Below are positions 32,302 to 44,120 of a stretch of 64,000 nucleotides of DNA, piece by piece. The translations under genes and the position numbers were made by a program. This DNA is from Enterococcus dispar ATCC 51266 (GTDB taxonomy: Bacteria; Bacillota; Bacilli; Lactobacillales; Enterococcaceae). The notes below the pieces were generated by a model. The model saw nothing but the letters and a program-made list of their open reading frames with translations, ran no database searches and was not told where the DNA came from. The DNA lies in assembly GCF_000406945.1 (NCBI RefSeq), contig NZ_KE136354.1, positions 1,693,249 to 1,757,248 of the forward strand, in the 5' to 3' direction. Within the stretch, counting starts at the first letter, position 1, and every line of letters starts with the position of its first letter.

Positions 32302-32323
32302 AATGGCATTCAATATGGCATTC
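32302..32323. repeat. Right integrase arm-type site
   Basis: Two ATGGCATTC units 13 bp apart, three bases after the integrase stop, same orientation as the left-end site and differing from it at one position. Confidence 0.75.
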
Positions 32324-32344
32324 GCTTATCTATGAATACAAAAC

Positions 32345-32381
32345 AAAAAGCCCCGAAACGTTATCACATCAACGTTTCGGG
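32345..32381 (-). terminator. Element-borne terminator now serving the suf operon
   Basis: Perfect 11-bp arms CCCGAAACGTT (32352-32362) and AACGTTTCGGG (32371-32381) with Ts on the minus strand, 15 bp after the sufB stop. It lies inside the element. Confidence 0.92.
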
Positions 32382-32395
32382 TGCTTATAAAATTT

Positions 32396-33787
32396 CTACC
32401 CCACACTGCCTTCCATTTCATAACTAATCAAGCGATTTAACTCAACCGCATATTCCATTGGAAGTTCTTTGGTGAATGGTTCGACAAAGCCCATGACAAT
32501 CATCTCAGTGGCTTCTGATTCTGATAGCCCCCGGCTCATCAGGTAGTAAAGTTGTTCTTCAGAGATTTTGGAAACTTTCGCTTCGTGTTCAAGTGACACT
32601 TGGCTGTTGTGAATTTCATTAAATGGAATAGTATCCGATTTTGATAGTTCATCCATAATAATCGTATCACATTCGATATGTGAAGCAGAACCAGTACTTT
32701 TCTTACCAAAGGTTACTTGGCCGCGATAATTCACTTCGCCACCATCTTTTGAAATAGATTTTGAGACGATAGAACTTGATGTGTTTGGTGCGTTGTGAAT
32801 CATTTTGGCACCAGTATCTTGAATTTGGTTAGCACCGGCAAAAGCGATAGAAAGCATGGTACCGCGTGCGCCTTCACCATCCAAGTATACACTTGGATAT
32901 TTCATTGTGGTTTTTGCACCTAAGTTCCCATCAATCCATTCAACGGTTGCGCCTTCATAAGCTTTAGCTCGTTTTGTAACCAAGTTGTAGACATTATCTG
33001 ACCAGTTTTGAATAGTTGTGTAACGGCAGTAAGCGTCTTTTCTTGTATATATTTCTACGATTGCTGCATGTAAACTATTGCTGGAATAAGTAGGTGCGGT
33101 ACACCCTTCTACGTAATGGACGCTCGCCCCTTCATCGACGATAATCAATGTCCGTTCAAATTGACCGGTATTTTCAGCGTTGATCCGGAAATACGTTTGT
33201 AATGGGGTATCAACCCGCACGCCTTTTGGTACATAAATAAAGGTTCCGCCAGACCAAACAGCAGAATTCAATGCCGCCAATTTATTATCTGTTGGTGGTA
33301 CCAATTGCGCAAAGTACTCTTTAAAAAGTTCAGGATATTCTTTTAAGGCTGAATCAGTATCCGTAAAAACAATCCCCAACTTTTCAAATTCTTCTTTCAT
33401 GTTATGGTAAACCACTTCTGATTCATATTGGGCAGAAGCTCCAGCCAAGTATGCCCGTTCTGCTTCTGGAATCCCAATTTTTTCAAACGTGTCTTTAATT
33501 TTATCAGGAACATCATCCCAATCACGAGCTGGTTTGTCACTGGCCTTTTGATAATATTTAATTTTATTAAAGTCGATGTCAGAAAGGTCTGGACCCCATT
33601 TTTGCATCGGCATTTTATTAAATGCTGCTAGTGATTTCAAACGAAAATCCAGCATCCATTCCGGTTCGCCTTTCACAGCGGAAATTTCCCGAACTACTTC
33701 TTCGGTTAAACCTTCACCAGTACTAAAAACAGGTTTGACGTCATCATGGAAACCAAATTTGTATTCTTCTAATTCAGGAACACCCAT
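32396..33787 (-). CDS. sufB: SufB, Fe-S cluster scaffold subunit
   Basis: 463 aa, the typical SufB length. SufBCD is the scaffold that assembles Fe-S clusters on cysteine-derived sulfur. The conserved C-terminal region is visible ([39 protein letters not shown]), and [15 protein letters not shown] precedes it. It is the last gene of sufC-D-S-U-B. The final codons (MEGSVG-stop) lie in the att core: the element replaced the native end with an identical peptide, so the protein is unchanged. Confidence 0.96.
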   Translation of the reverse strand: MGVPELEEYKFGFHDDVKPVFSTGEGLTEEVVREISAVKGEPEWMLDFRLKSLAAFNKMPMQKWGPDLSDIDFNKIKYYQKASDKPARDWDDVPDKIKDTFEKIGIPEAERAYLAGASAQYESEVVYHNMKEEFEKLGIVFTDTDSALKEYPELFKEYFAQLVPPTDNKLAALNSAVWSGGTFIYVPKGVRVDTPLQTYFRINAENTGQFERTLIIVDEGASVHYVEGCTAPTYSSNSLHAAIVEIYTRKDAYCRYTTIQNWSDNVYNLVTKRAKAYEGATVEWIDGNLGAKTTMKYPSVYLDGEGARGTMLSIAFAGANQIQDTGAKMIHNAPNTSSSIVSKSISKDGGEVNYRGQVTFGKKSTGSASHIECDTIIMDELSKSDTIPFNEIHNSQVSLEHEAKVSKISEEQLYYLMSRGLSESEATEMIVMGFVEPFTKELPMEYAVELNRLISYEMEGSVG

Positions 33788-33850
33788 GCGATCACTACTC
33801 CTTACTTTATTTGGTATTGCTTATAGTTTCAGTCTAACAAGGAAAAATGT

Positions 33851-36847
<2,997 letters not shown>

Positions 36848-36862
36848 TAATTTGACCTCCTC

Positions 36863-37633
36863 TTAAACTTCTTCCTTGTAATCGATACCCAATTCTTTAC
36901 TGATACCGGCATAACCTTCTGCTTCCAAGCGTTTTGCAAGGTCAGCATTGCCTGTTAGCACAACACGTCCATCCATCATGATATGCACCACATCAGGTGT
37001 AATATAGTTTAACAATCGTTGGTAATGGGTAATAATTAACGCCCCAAAATCATCATTGCGCATTTCATTTACACCTTTTGCCACTACTTTTAAAGCATCA
37101 ATATCAAGACCAGAATCAATTTCATCTAAAATGGCGAAGGTTGGTTCCAACATCAATAATTGTAAAATTTCATTGCGCTTTTTCTCGCCACCAGAAAAGC
37201 CTTCGTTTAAATAGCGTTCTGCCATTTCTTCTGGCATATTTAATAATTCCATTTTTTTATCTAATTTTTTCAAAAATTCCATGACGGAAATTTTATTGTC
37301 TTCTTCGCGTTTTGCATTAATCGCTGCCCGCATAAATTCTGCATTCGTAATCCCAGGAATTTCACTTGGATACTGCATCGCTAAAAACAGACCCGCCCGT
37401 GCCCGCTCATCAACTTCCATTTCCAATAAATTTTTCCCATCTAATAAAATCTCACCTTGGGTTACTTCATAATTAGGGTTGCCCATAATTGCTGCCGATA
37501 AAGTCGATTTTCCTGTTCCATTTGGCCCCATAATGGCATGAATTTCGCCGGTATTCAGTGTCAAGTTCACGCCTTTTAAAATTTCTTTATCTTCGATTGC
37601 TACATGTAAATTTTTAATTTCTAACGTTGCCAT
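36863..37633 (-). CDS. sufC: SufC, Fe-S scaffold ATPase
   Basis: 256 aa from the ATG at 37633 (GGAGGCGAGACG upstream). ABC-type ATPase of the Suf complex: Walker A GPNGTGKST, signature NEGFSGGEKKRNEIL, Walker B FAILDEIDSGLD. The ERYLNEGFSGGEKKR pattern is SufC-specific. First gene of the operon. Confidence 0.97.
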   Translation of the reverse strand: MATLEIKNLHVAIEDKEILKGVNLTLNTGEIHAIMGPNGTGKSTLSAAIMGNPNYEVTQGEILLDGKNLLEMEVDERARAGLFLAMQYPSEIPGITNAEFMRAAINAKREEDNKISVMEFLKKLDKKMELLNMPEEMAERYLNEGFSGGEKKRNEILQLLMLEPTFAILDEIDSGLDIDALKVVAKGVNEMRNDDFGALIITHYQRLLNYITPDVVHIMMDGRVVLTGNADLAKRLEAEGYAGISKELGIDYKEEV

Positions 37634-37665
37634 CGTCTCGCCTCCATCAATTTTGATTCTCACTC

Positions 37666-37694
37666 ATTTTACGCTAATTGAGAATGATAAGCAA
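37666..37694 (-). promoter_or_regulatory. suf operon promoter with a Fur/PerR-like dyad in the spacer
   Basis: Minus-strand TTGCTT (37694-37689), 17 bp, TAAAAT (37671-37666). The dyad TGAGAAT-G-ATAAGCA (plus strand, 37679-37693) partly matches a 7-1-7 Fur-family box. A second ATTCTCA lies 3' of the -10 (37656-37662). Confidence 0.5.
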
Positions 37695-38048
37695 ATTCAG
37701 ATCCCCAAATTTGTTTATTCTTTTACTATTATAAAATTAATTATTTTTAATTTAGAATAATTATAAATTAAGCGCCCAAAAACCTAAAATTTCTCGCCTT
37801 GATTCTTAGCTATTTCTCATTTTTTTATTTGCTATCTTCAGTTTAATTACCCTCTCTTTTTTACTTGTAATGGCGAATCCACAACTTTTTATAAGGAGCA
37901 TTTATTATCTTATAAAAAATATCCATCTCCACAAAAAATCACAGCGTTATTTTATAGTCAAATTAGAGCATAACTTGTTTTTTATTACTAAAAAAAATAC
38001 CAAAAAAAGAGCAGCCCCCCTTTGGCGACTGCTCTTTTCGCAATTTCA
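37695..38048. other. Intergenic region, suf upstream side and metQ terminator
   Basis: About 350 very A+T-rich bases. The only feature I can support is the metQ terminator at its right end; a frame across it (37870-38193) has no ribosome site and is not called. Confidence 0.6.
38002..38037 (-). terminator. Terminator of the metNIQ operon
   Basis: Arms AAAGAGCAG (38006-38014) and CTGCTCTTT (38029-38037) followed by Ts on the minus strand, about 12 bp after the metQ stop. Confidence 0.88.
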
Positions 38049-38894
38049 TTATTTTGCATCCACGATTTTAACGGAACCTTTCCATTTATCATCAACAAAT
38101 TTTTTCACTTCATCACTGTGTAACGCTGCAATCAATTTCTTAATAGCCGGTTTATTTTCGTCTCCTTTGCGAACAGCAATAATATTTGCATAAGGAGAAT
38201 TATCGTCATCGTGCAACAAAGCATCTTTTTCAGGGTTTAGTCCTGCTGTCAAAGCGAAGTTGGCATTAATGGCTACTAAGGCATCTTTTTCATTTTCATA
38301 GGTTGGCACTAATAGACCAGGATCAATATCATGTTTGAATTTTAAGTCTTTTTTGTTTTCAACAATATCATCAAAAGTAGCCGTTGTTTTTTCAACGCCA
38401 TCTTTCAACTTAATTAATCCAGCATTTTCAAAAATAGTCAAAATACGACCCCAGTCGGTATTTGAATTAGAGGTAATCACTGTTGTACCGTCTTTAATAT
38501 CGTCTACACTTTTAATATCTTTTGAGTAAATACCCATTGGTTCAATATGAATCGCACCAGCGTCCACAAAGTCATAACCATTTTCTTTTACTTGATCTTC
38601 AAAATATGGTTTGTGTTGGAAGTAATTGGCATCAATTTCTTTTTCAGCTAATAATTTATTTAACAATGTGTAGTCGGTAAATGATTTGACTTCTAAATCC
38701 ACACCTTCTTTTTTCAATAGCGGTTTGGCTTCATTTAAAATTTCAGCGTGAGGACTAGTCGTAGCGCCTACCACTAATTTTGTTGTGTCAGCTGAAGAAC
38801 TAGCGGTGTCATCTTTTGCACTGCTGCCGCACGCAGCTAATGTTACTGTGGCAAGTAATACTGTTGCTAAACCAAATAATTTTTTCATTTTCAT
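38049..38894 (-). CDS. metQ: MetQ, methionine-binding lipoprotein
   Basis: 281 aa. Lipoprotein signal with lipobox LAACGS (Cys about residue 22), then a NlpA/MetQ binding domain (TTSPHAEILNEAKPLLKKEGVDLEVKSFTDY; NANYFQHKPYFED). It delivers methionine to the MetNI importer. Third gene of the T-box-controlled operon, 37 bp after metI. Confidence 0.95.
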   Translation of the reverse strand: MKMKKLFGLATVLLATVTLAACGSSAKDDTASSSADTTKLVVGATTSPHAEILNEAKPLLKKEGVDLEVKSFTDYTLLNKLLAEKEIDANYFQHKPYFEDQVKENGYDFVDAGAIHIEPMGIYSKDIKSVDDIKDGTTVITSNSNTDWGRILTIFENAGLIKLKDGVEKTTATFDDIVENKKDLKFKHDIDPGLLVPTYENEKDALVAINANFALTAGLNPEKDALLHDDDNSPYANIIAVRKGDENKPAIKKLIAALHSDEVKKFVDDKWKGSVKIVDAK

Positions 38895-38931
38895 TTCTCC
38901 TCTATAATTTAATTTTTAAACTCCAACACTT

Positions 38932-39618
38932 TTAGCGTTTATCTAATTTTTGTGTGAAGTAATCCCCCAGACCTTGTACGATAAAGACGATGAGTAACAT
39001 AATCACGGTGGCCACCAGCGTGACAGTTTGATTGCCTAATTGGAAGCCTTCTGACCAAGCAAGCGACCCTAGACCTCCGGCACCAATCGCACCGGCCATT
39101 GCAGTAAAACCAATCATGGAAACAGAAGTCACGGTAAAACCAGAAACTAAAGCCGGCATACTTTCAGGTACTAAAATTTTGTAAATAATTTGCCCATAGT
39201 TTGCTCCCATTGCGTTAGCTGCTTCTAGTACCCCTGGCGAAACTTCACGAAAAGCAATTTCCACTAAGCGGGCGTAAAATGGCACTGCTGACAAAATTAA
39301 AGCCGGTAAAGCAGCACTCGCACCAATCATGCTACCGACCAATGTTTTAGTAAAAGGAATAATCAAAACCATTAAAATCATAAACGGTGTTGAACGGAAA
39401 ATATTACTAATAATGGAGACGACATTGTATAAAATCTGATAACCAGCACTTTTTTTGCGTCCTAAACTATACAGCAACAATCCCAATAAAATTCCTAAAA
39501 CAAAAACTACAATCATGGAAACAACTGTCATATAAAGGGTATCAAGTGTTGATGTCTGCATCTTTGCCCAATCGACTTTATCAAAATTCAGATACGTTTC
39601 TGAAAAGCTTTTATCCAC
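38932..39618 (-). CDS. metI: MetI, methionine ABC transporter permease
   Basis: 228 aa with five hydrophobic segments and the ABC importer EAA loop (EVSPGVLEAANAMGANYGQIIYKILVPESMP). SDETYLNFDKVDW-type N terminus (SFSETYLNFDKVDW) is typical of MetI. It overlaps metN by 8 bp. Confidence 0.95.
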   Translation of the reverse strand: MDKSFSETYLNFDKVDWAKMQTSTLDTLYMTVVSMIVVFVLGILLGLLLYSLGRKKSAGYQILYNVVSIISNIFRSTPFMILMVLIIPFTKTLVGSMIGASAALPALILSAVPFYARLVEIAFREVSPGVLEAANAMGANYGQIIYKILVPESMPALVSGFTVTSVSMIGFTAMAGAIGAGGLGSLAWSEGFQLGNQTVTLVATVIMLLIVFIVQGLGDYFTQKLDKR

Positions 39619-40645
39619 GATGCAACACCTCCACTCCTACTTGTTGTGCTGAAAAGAAAGCCATTGTTTGGTCGATGGCATCTTCTTTACCGGTAATCAG
39701 TACTGTTAAAGAGCCAAATGAATCTTCTTTTGATTGGCGAATATTTCCATAAACTACGTTAATGTCGACATCAAATTGGCGAATTGCTTGTGAAATCACC
39801 GGTTCATTTGCGTTATCTGCTTTAAAAACAAGTGTAGCTAACACACCATTGGGATTTTCAGCGATAAATTCTTGCAAGACTTCTTTTGGATCTTCACTCG
39901 GTTTTAAGTCTTGCTGCACAAACCGCTTGGTAACTGCTTGTTGTGGGTTACGAAAGACCTCAGAAACTTGTCCTTCTTCGACAATTTTGCCTGCTTCCAT
40001 CACAGCAACTTTATTACAAATTTTGCGGATAACATTCATTTCATGGGTGATTAAGACAATTGTTAAGTTTAATTTTTGGTTGATATCTAATAATAATTCT
40101 AACACTTCATCTGTCGTTTGCGGATCTAGGGCACTCGTTGCTTCATCACAAAGTAAGATTTTGGGGTCGTTGGCTAACGCTCTGGCAATGCCTACTCGTT
40201 GTTTTTGCCCGCCGGAGAGTTGAGCCGGATAAGCATCCCCCCGACCTTCTAAATTAACCAAAGCCAGCAGCTCTTGAGCCTTTTGTTGCCGCTTTTGCTT
40301 TGAAATACCTGCAAGTTCCATGGGCAATTCAATATTTTCTAAAACAGTCCGTGACCACAATAGATTGAAATGCTGGAAAATCATTCCGACATTTTTACGA
40401 AAGTCGCGTAATTCCTTATTTTTGAGTATCCCAATATTTTGTCCATCTACAATTACACTACCGCTAGTTGCTAATTCTAATCCGTTTAATAAACGGACTA
40501 ATGTTGATTTACCTGCGCCGGAGTAGCCGACAATCCCATAAATGTCCCCTTTATCAACTGTCAAAGAAACACCATCCACCGCATGAATTGTCTGTTTTTT
40601 GACGTCAAAGCTCTTTTTGACATCTGTCAGTTGGATTAAAGCCAT
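39611..40645 (-). CDS. metN: MetN, methionine ABC transporter ATPase
   Basis: 344 aa. Walker A GYSGAGKST, signature LSGGQKQRVGIA, Walker B ILLCDEATSALD, then a C-terminal NIL domain (about 265-340) that senses intracellular methionine in this family. First gene of metN-I-Q behind a T-box leader. Confidence 0.96.
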   Translation of the reverse strand: MALIQLTDVKKSFDVKKQTIHAVDGVSLTVDKGDIYGIVGYSGAGKSTLVRLLNGLELATSGSVIVDGQNIGILKNKELRDFRKNVGMIFQHFNLLWSRTVLENIELPMELAGISKQKRQQKAQELLALVNLEGRGDAYPAQLSGGQKQRVGIARALANDPKILLCDEATSALDPQTTDEVLELLLDINQKLNLTIVLITHEMNVIRKICNKVAVMEAGKIVEEGQVSEVFRNPQQAVTKRFVQQDLKPSEDPKEVLQEFIAENPNGVLATLVFKADNANEPVISQAIRQFDVDINVVYGNIRQSKEDSFGSLTVLITGKEDAIDQTMAFFSAQQVGVEVLHRG

Positions 40646-40985
40646 TTTTTCAGCCTCTTTCTTTTCTTTACTTTCACATCATAAAAAAACAGCTTTTCAT
40701 CCTTGTAATTCTTTCAATTACAAAAGGACGAAAAGCTGTCGCAATTTCGTGTTACCACCTTAATTTGTTACAGTTTCACAACTATAACCTTATCCAGTAC
40801 TTACCTTATCGGTGCATACTGTCGTGCTATAACGGGCACCCCCGTAATAAGCTTGCTATTGCTCACTTATTCTGCTCAAAGACCATCTTCCATCTTACCT
40901 TCATTACCTGTTTACAGCTTTCCCAGGCTCTCTGTGAAATGTTGGCGACATGTACTCTTCTTTTCAAAGCTTTCAAGTTATTGCT
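40646..40985 (-). promoter_or_regulatory. T-box leader of metNIQ, probably tRNA-Met specific
   Basis: The minus-strand leader carries the T-box sequence AAGGTGGTAACACG (about 40761-40748). Its TGGT would pair with the ACCA end of a tRNA with A as discriminator. A strong terminator with arms 40690-40710 and 40716-40738 and Ts at 40689-40683 follows. The Stem I side contains GGAAGATGGTC, with a candidate AUG specifier at 40886-40884. Uncharged tRNA-Met would favour the antiterminator and raise methionine uptake. The specifier choice is inference supported by the operon content. Confidence 0.88.
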
Positions 40986-40988
40986 GAA

Positions 40989-41017
40989 ATTATAACAAGC
41001 TAAAAATCACCTGTCAA
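40989..41017 (-). promoter_or_regulatory. metNIQ promoter, consensus
   Basis: TTGACA (41017-41012), 17 bp, TATAAT (40994-40989) on the minus strand: a perfect sigma-A type promoter for the T-box transcript. Confidence 0.92.
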
Positions 41018-41049
41018 ATATTTTCAGAAAAATTTTACAGTTCAAAAAT

Positions 41050-41388
41050 TTATAGTTCGTTGAATTCCGTCGCATCGACATCTTTAAATGCCACCAACCA
41101 CGCATTCATTTCATCTTCATCATTTAAAGCATCGATATTTTCCAATGCTTTTTCATTTACAGAAGAAATCGTTCCCGTTAATGGGGCTGGAAATTCTTGG
41201 ACTGCTTTTTCTGCTTCTACTTCAACTAGAGGTGTGCCTTGTTTGAACGTTTGACCGGCTTTTGGCAATGAGGCAAAAGTTACTTTACCTAAATCAGATT
41301 GCGCAGCTTCCGTTAAACCAACGACATACTCATTTCCATTGTACAATACCCACAAATTATCTTTTGTTTTCAAACATTTTTGTTGCAT
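41050..41388 (-). CDS. GcvH-like lipoyl-domain protein
   Basis: About 112 aa from the ATG at 41388. It has the glycine-cleavage H-protein fold: YVVGLTEAAQSDLGKVTFASLP, then the hairpin VEVEAEKAVQEFPAPLTGTI with the candidate lipoylated Lys, then NEKALENIDALN and a C-terminal acidic tail. No other glycine cleavage genes are nearby, so it may be a stand-alone GcvH-like carrier for lipoyl transfer. It follows the ArsC-like gene by one base and is probably co-translated. Confidence 0.85.
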   Translation of the reverse strand: MQQKCLKTKDNLWVLYNGNEYVVGLTEAAQSDLGKVTFASLPKAGQTFKQGTPLVEVEAEKAVQEFPAPLTGTISSVNEKALENIDALNDEDEMNAWLVAFKDVDATEFNEL

Positions 41389-41389
41389 C

Positions 41390-41746
41390 TTATTTCGCGA
41401 CCCCTTCATATTCAGTTTCTTTAAAGCCAATCGACAAAAGTTTGTCGTCACGCACTAAAATTGGACGTTTAATTAACATTCCATCACTTGCCAATAATTC
41501 ACTAGCTTCTTGAGGTGATAGATTTGGTACTTGATCTTTTAGACCCATTTCACGGTACTTCATTCCGCTTGTATTAAAGAAGCGGCGTACTGGTAAATCA
41601 CTTTCTTCCATCCATTGCAGCAAAGTAGCAGCGGTTGGTGGATTTTGTACCATATCAAGTGTTTGAACAGCAACTCCTTGCGAATCCAGCCAAGCTTTCG
41701 CTTTTTTACAAGTGCTGCATTTTGGATACCAATATAAAGTCAGCAT
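41390..41746 (-). CDS. ArsC/Spx-family thioredoxin-fold protein
   Basis: 118 aa from the ATG at 41746. It has the family N-terminal motif YWYPKCSTCKKAKAWLDS with a CxxC pair and RPILVRDDKLLSIGFKETEY near the C terminus. This arrangement fits the YffB/ArsC-like branch; global Spx regulators are longer (about 130 aa). Function unproven; no arsenic genes nearby. Upstream of the GcvH-like gene. Confidence 0.85.
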   Translation of the reverse strand: MLTLYWYPKCSTCKKAKAWLDSQGVAVQTLDMVQNPPTAATLLQWMEESDLPVRRFFNTSGMKYREMGLKDQVPNLSPQEASELLASDGMLIKRPILVRDDKLLSIGFKETEYEGVAK

Positions 41747-41792
41747 AGACATTGCTCCTTTACTTTTATTTTCCGCATTCACTTTACCACGT

Positions 41793-42977
41793 TTAAGCTA
41801 AAGTAGCATCTTTTTTTGTTTCCGCTTGATAACGCATCGACAAAATCAGGCCAATACCAATCATATTACTCAAAATAGCCGAGCCACCTTGACTGATAAA
41901 AGGTAAAGGAATACCGGTTAATGGTAAAAGACCAATATTCGCACCAATATTTTCAAAAACGTGGAATAAAATCATCATAATGATTCCAGTCGCAATATAG
42001 GCATAAAATTCATTATTGGTATCAAAGCATACGCGAATCATATGATAAATTAAAATAAAATACAAGAGGATAACAAATGCACTGCCAATAAAGCCAAAAT
42101 TTTCACTAATAACAGTAAAAATCATATCTGATTCTCTGACTGGCACGTAAACATCACTGACATTAAACCCTTTTCCTGTCATCCCACCAGAACCAATCGC
42201 CAGTAAGCCATAAGCTAATTGATAAGAGTTCCCTTGCATATCATGGAAAGGATTTAACCAGGAATCAATCCGGGCAAACTGATACGATTTGAATCCAACG
42301 TGGTATAAAAGCTCCCGTCCAACATCTGTTGTCACGAGAAAAATCGTCCCTCCCCCTATGATTGCAAAAATAGCAATCAGAGGAATTAAGATACGCCAGG
42401 ATATCCCCGACATTAAAAAGACACCGCCAATAATGGCTACAAATACTAACATCGTCCCGAAGTCTTTTTGTAACATTACTAAAATCAAAACCGGTAATGA
42501 AACAGCTAAAATTTTTAAAATAAGTAAACCATCTGTTGGCAGATTACGGTTGCGATACTTCACATTGTGTGTCGTTACCACTAATGCCAACATCAAAATT
42601 AACGCAACTTTCATCAGCTCAGCTGGTTGAAAGTTCACGGGACCAAAAGTAAACCAGTTTTTCGACCCGGTTACATTTTCTAGATTCCGGTCATAAAATT
42701 TCAATAATAAGGTCATAATCACAAGACCAGCACCGTAAACGTAAGGCGTTAATTTCCAAATCCATTTTGATTTCATATGCATAATCACCACGACTGCCAC
42801 TGTGCCCACGCCGTACCAAACAGCTTGTTTAGCCACGCCGGCTAACACTCTTGGACTGTTGCGATCATGCATTAAGGCGACATACAAAGCTGCCAACCCG
42901 ATTAAGCACAACAGAAAGACTGGCAAAATCACACCATAATCAATCCGATTGTCATTTCTTGATCGTCTATTTTCCAT
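41793..42977 (-). CDS. rodA: RodA/FtsW-type SEDS peptidoglycan polymerase (RodA)
   Basis: 394 aa from the ATG at 42977 (AAGAGGAATC upstream; a frame open to 42995 adds six residues). About ten TM segments. SEDS family marks: FQPAELMKVALIL, QKDFGTM, and GLLPLTGIPLPFISQGGSAIL near the C terminus. It polymerises glycan strands with a partner class B PBP. RodA over FtsW is preferred from overall character and lack of division genes nearby. Confidence 0.88.
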   Translation of the reverse strand: MENRRSRNDNRIDYGVILPVFLLCLIGLAALYVALMHDRNSPRVLAGVAKQAVWYGVGTVAVVVIMHMKSKWIWKLTPYVYGAGLVIMTLLLKFYDRNLENVTGSKNWFTFGPVNFQPAELMKVALILMLALVVTTHNVKYRNRNLPTDGLLILKILAVSLPVLILVMLQKDFGTMLVFVAIIGGVFLMSGISWRILIPLIAIFAIIGGGTIFLVTTDVGRELLYHVGFKSYQFARIDSWLNPFHDMQGNSYQLAYGLLAIGSGGMTGKGFNVSDVYVPVRESDMIFTVISENFGFIGSAFVILLYFILIYHMIRVCFDTNNEFYAYIATGIIMMILFHVFENIGANIGLLPLTGIPLPFISQGGSAILSNMIGIGLILSMRYQAETKKDATLA

Positions 42978-43363
42978 GATTCCTCTTCTTTCCAAAAGGC
43001 TTTAAAAACTTACGTCAGCTTTTTGGTATCCAGACAAAATTTTGAGGCGTTGCTTTCTAATTTTAAATTATTCAAAACTTCAACTGAAAAAAGCACGTTA
43101 GTCCATAAAGCGAGACACCACTATCTACACAATAGCCGTGTTTTTCCTACGTTATATGATATAACTCTTGCCAGAGTAAAAAAGTACACTTCCTCATTAT
43201 AGTTGTTAATGAAAAGAAAGAAAAGAAGGGAATAATACCCTAGGAAAAATTTAAAAAATTGCGGACAACTACCTTAATTTGAAGAAAACCAACTTACAAA
43301 AAATAAATTCCAAAAAAATAGGACCTAAGTCGACAGAGACTGTCAACTCAAGTCAAAAGAAAA
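42978..43363. other. Intergenic region, nothing assigned
   Basis: About 385 bases upstream of rodA and after the stop of the DUF2187-like gene. I see no gene, strong promoter pair or terminator in it. Confidence 0.5.
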
Positions 43364-43603
43364 CTATTTTAGCTTTTCTAATTGTTTGTAATTAATAATC
43401 ACAACACCATTGCTTTGGGTCATAAGTTGTTGATTTTCGCCGGTTTCGTCGATTTCAACCACTGCAGAATTTTTTAGTTGCTTAGTGACGGTACCGGTCT
43501 GCGGTTTTCCGTAAATTGTAAATTTCACATGGGTATCGACCTGAAATCCTCTGCCTGCATCTGATGGGATGATTGTTGTTTCAAACTTACCAAAACTTGC
43601 CAC
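43364..43603 (-). CDS. DUF2187 (YkvS-like) small protein
   Basis: 79 aa, small SH3-like beta protein: GRGFQVDTHVKFTIYGKPQTGTVTKQLKNSAVVEIDETGE then NGVVIINYKQLEKL, matching the YkvS/DUF2187 pattern. Function unknown. AGGGAGG before the ATG. Single gene. Confidence 0.8.
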   Translation of the reverse strand: MASFGKFETTIIPSDAGRGFQVDTHVKFTIYGKPQTGTVTKQLKNSAVVEIDETGENQQLMTQSNGVVIINYKQLEKLK

Positions 43604-43690
43604 TATAGAAAACCTCCCTTTAATTAATACTAGTATACCACACTTTGTGAAAATTTTCTAAGTCATTGTTTCATAGAAGTGTTTTGTCTT

Positions 43691-43729
43691 TACAAATAAT
43701 TTATTTTTGCTATAATTTCTATCGTACTC
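43691..43729 (+). promoter_or_regulatory. Promoter of the tRNA-Thr gene
   Basis: TTTACA (43690-43695) followed after 16 bp by TATAAT (43712-43717), about 13 bp before the mature tRNA. Confidence 0.75.
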
Positions 43730-43802
43730 GCCAGCTTAGCTCAGTCGGTAGAGCAACGCACTCGTAACGCGTAGGTCACAGGTTCGATTCCTGCAGCTGG
43801 CA
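43730..43802 (+). tRNA. tRNA-Thr, anticodon CGT
   Basis: 73-nt cloverleaf. Acceptor stem GCCAGCT/AGCTGGC, D-loop AGCTCAGTCGGTAGAGC, and anticodon loop CTCGTAA with anticodon CGT. T-arm has GGTTCGATTCC and the discriminator is A. CCA is not encoded. A terminator follows directly. Confidence 0.96.
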
Positions 43803-43807
43803 TTGCT

Positions 43808-43838
43808 AGAAGCCTTGAATATCAAGGCTTCTTTTTTT
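43808..43838 (+). terminator. tRNA-Thr terminator
   Basis: Perfect arms AGAAGCCTTGA (43808-43818) and TCAAGGCTTCT (43822-43832) followed by Ts. Confidence 0.93.
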
Positions 43839-44080
43839 GTATATTCGATCCAATTACAACTTGCAACAGGATTTGGGGCAGAGATTTATAATTGCTTTTA
43901 TTTGAAAAGAAACGAATCCTGGTGAGTGAATATATTAACCTGTATTAGAAACAAACCAGCCTCTTCCTCAGATTAGTTTCTTTTACTTATACACAATATC
44001 AACAGACTTATCCACAATATATTGTGTCTTATCTGATAAGCCCATCAACATTTTGTGTTTACTTTTTTATTCCCATAAAA
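43839..44080. other. Intergenic stretch with two DnaA boxes
   Basis: TTATACACA (43987-43995) and TTATCCACA (44008-44016) are 21 bp apart in the same orientation; the second is the consensus DnaA box. Nothing else assigned. Confidence 0.55.
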
Positions 44081-44110
44081 AAATACCGATTGGTTTACCA
44101 ATCGGTATTT
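44081..44110. terminator. Terminator of upp
   Basis: Perfect 14-bp arms AAATACCGATTGGT (44081-44094) and ACCAATCGGTATTT (44097-44110), flanked by A and T runs, 10 bp after the upp stop. Confidence 0.92.
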
Positions 44111-44120
44111 TTCAAAAGGA

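Larger units (their letters stand above)
23471..32417. mobile_element. 8.9-kb integrated element in the 3' end of sufB
   Basis: The 18-bp sequence CCCACACTGCCTTCCATT occurs at 23471-23488 and again at 32400-32417 within the last codons of sufB. Between the copies lie a tyrosine integrase next to the right end, repressor-like and excisionase-like proteins, a RepA_N-type replication initiator, an oriT-like segment and cargo genes. This organisation fits a phage-inducible-type island or a small integrative mobilisable element. I see no relaxase, coupling protein, terminase or capsid gene, so it would depend on a helper for transfer. Confidence 0.9.

Noticed and set aside
23471-32417. Calling the element a complete prophage or a self-transmissible ICE
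   Set aside because: No structural, terminase, lysis, relaxase or type IV secretion genes are present.
37870-38193. Plus-strand frame in the sufC-metQ gap
   Set aside because: No ribosome site, runs through the metQ terminator and antisense to the end of metQ.
40646-40985. S-box instead of T-box upstream of metNIQ
   Set aside because: The AAGGTGGTAACACG sequence and terminator/antiterminator layout are those of a T-box, and the S-box core AGCAACC...AAGGTGCT is absent.
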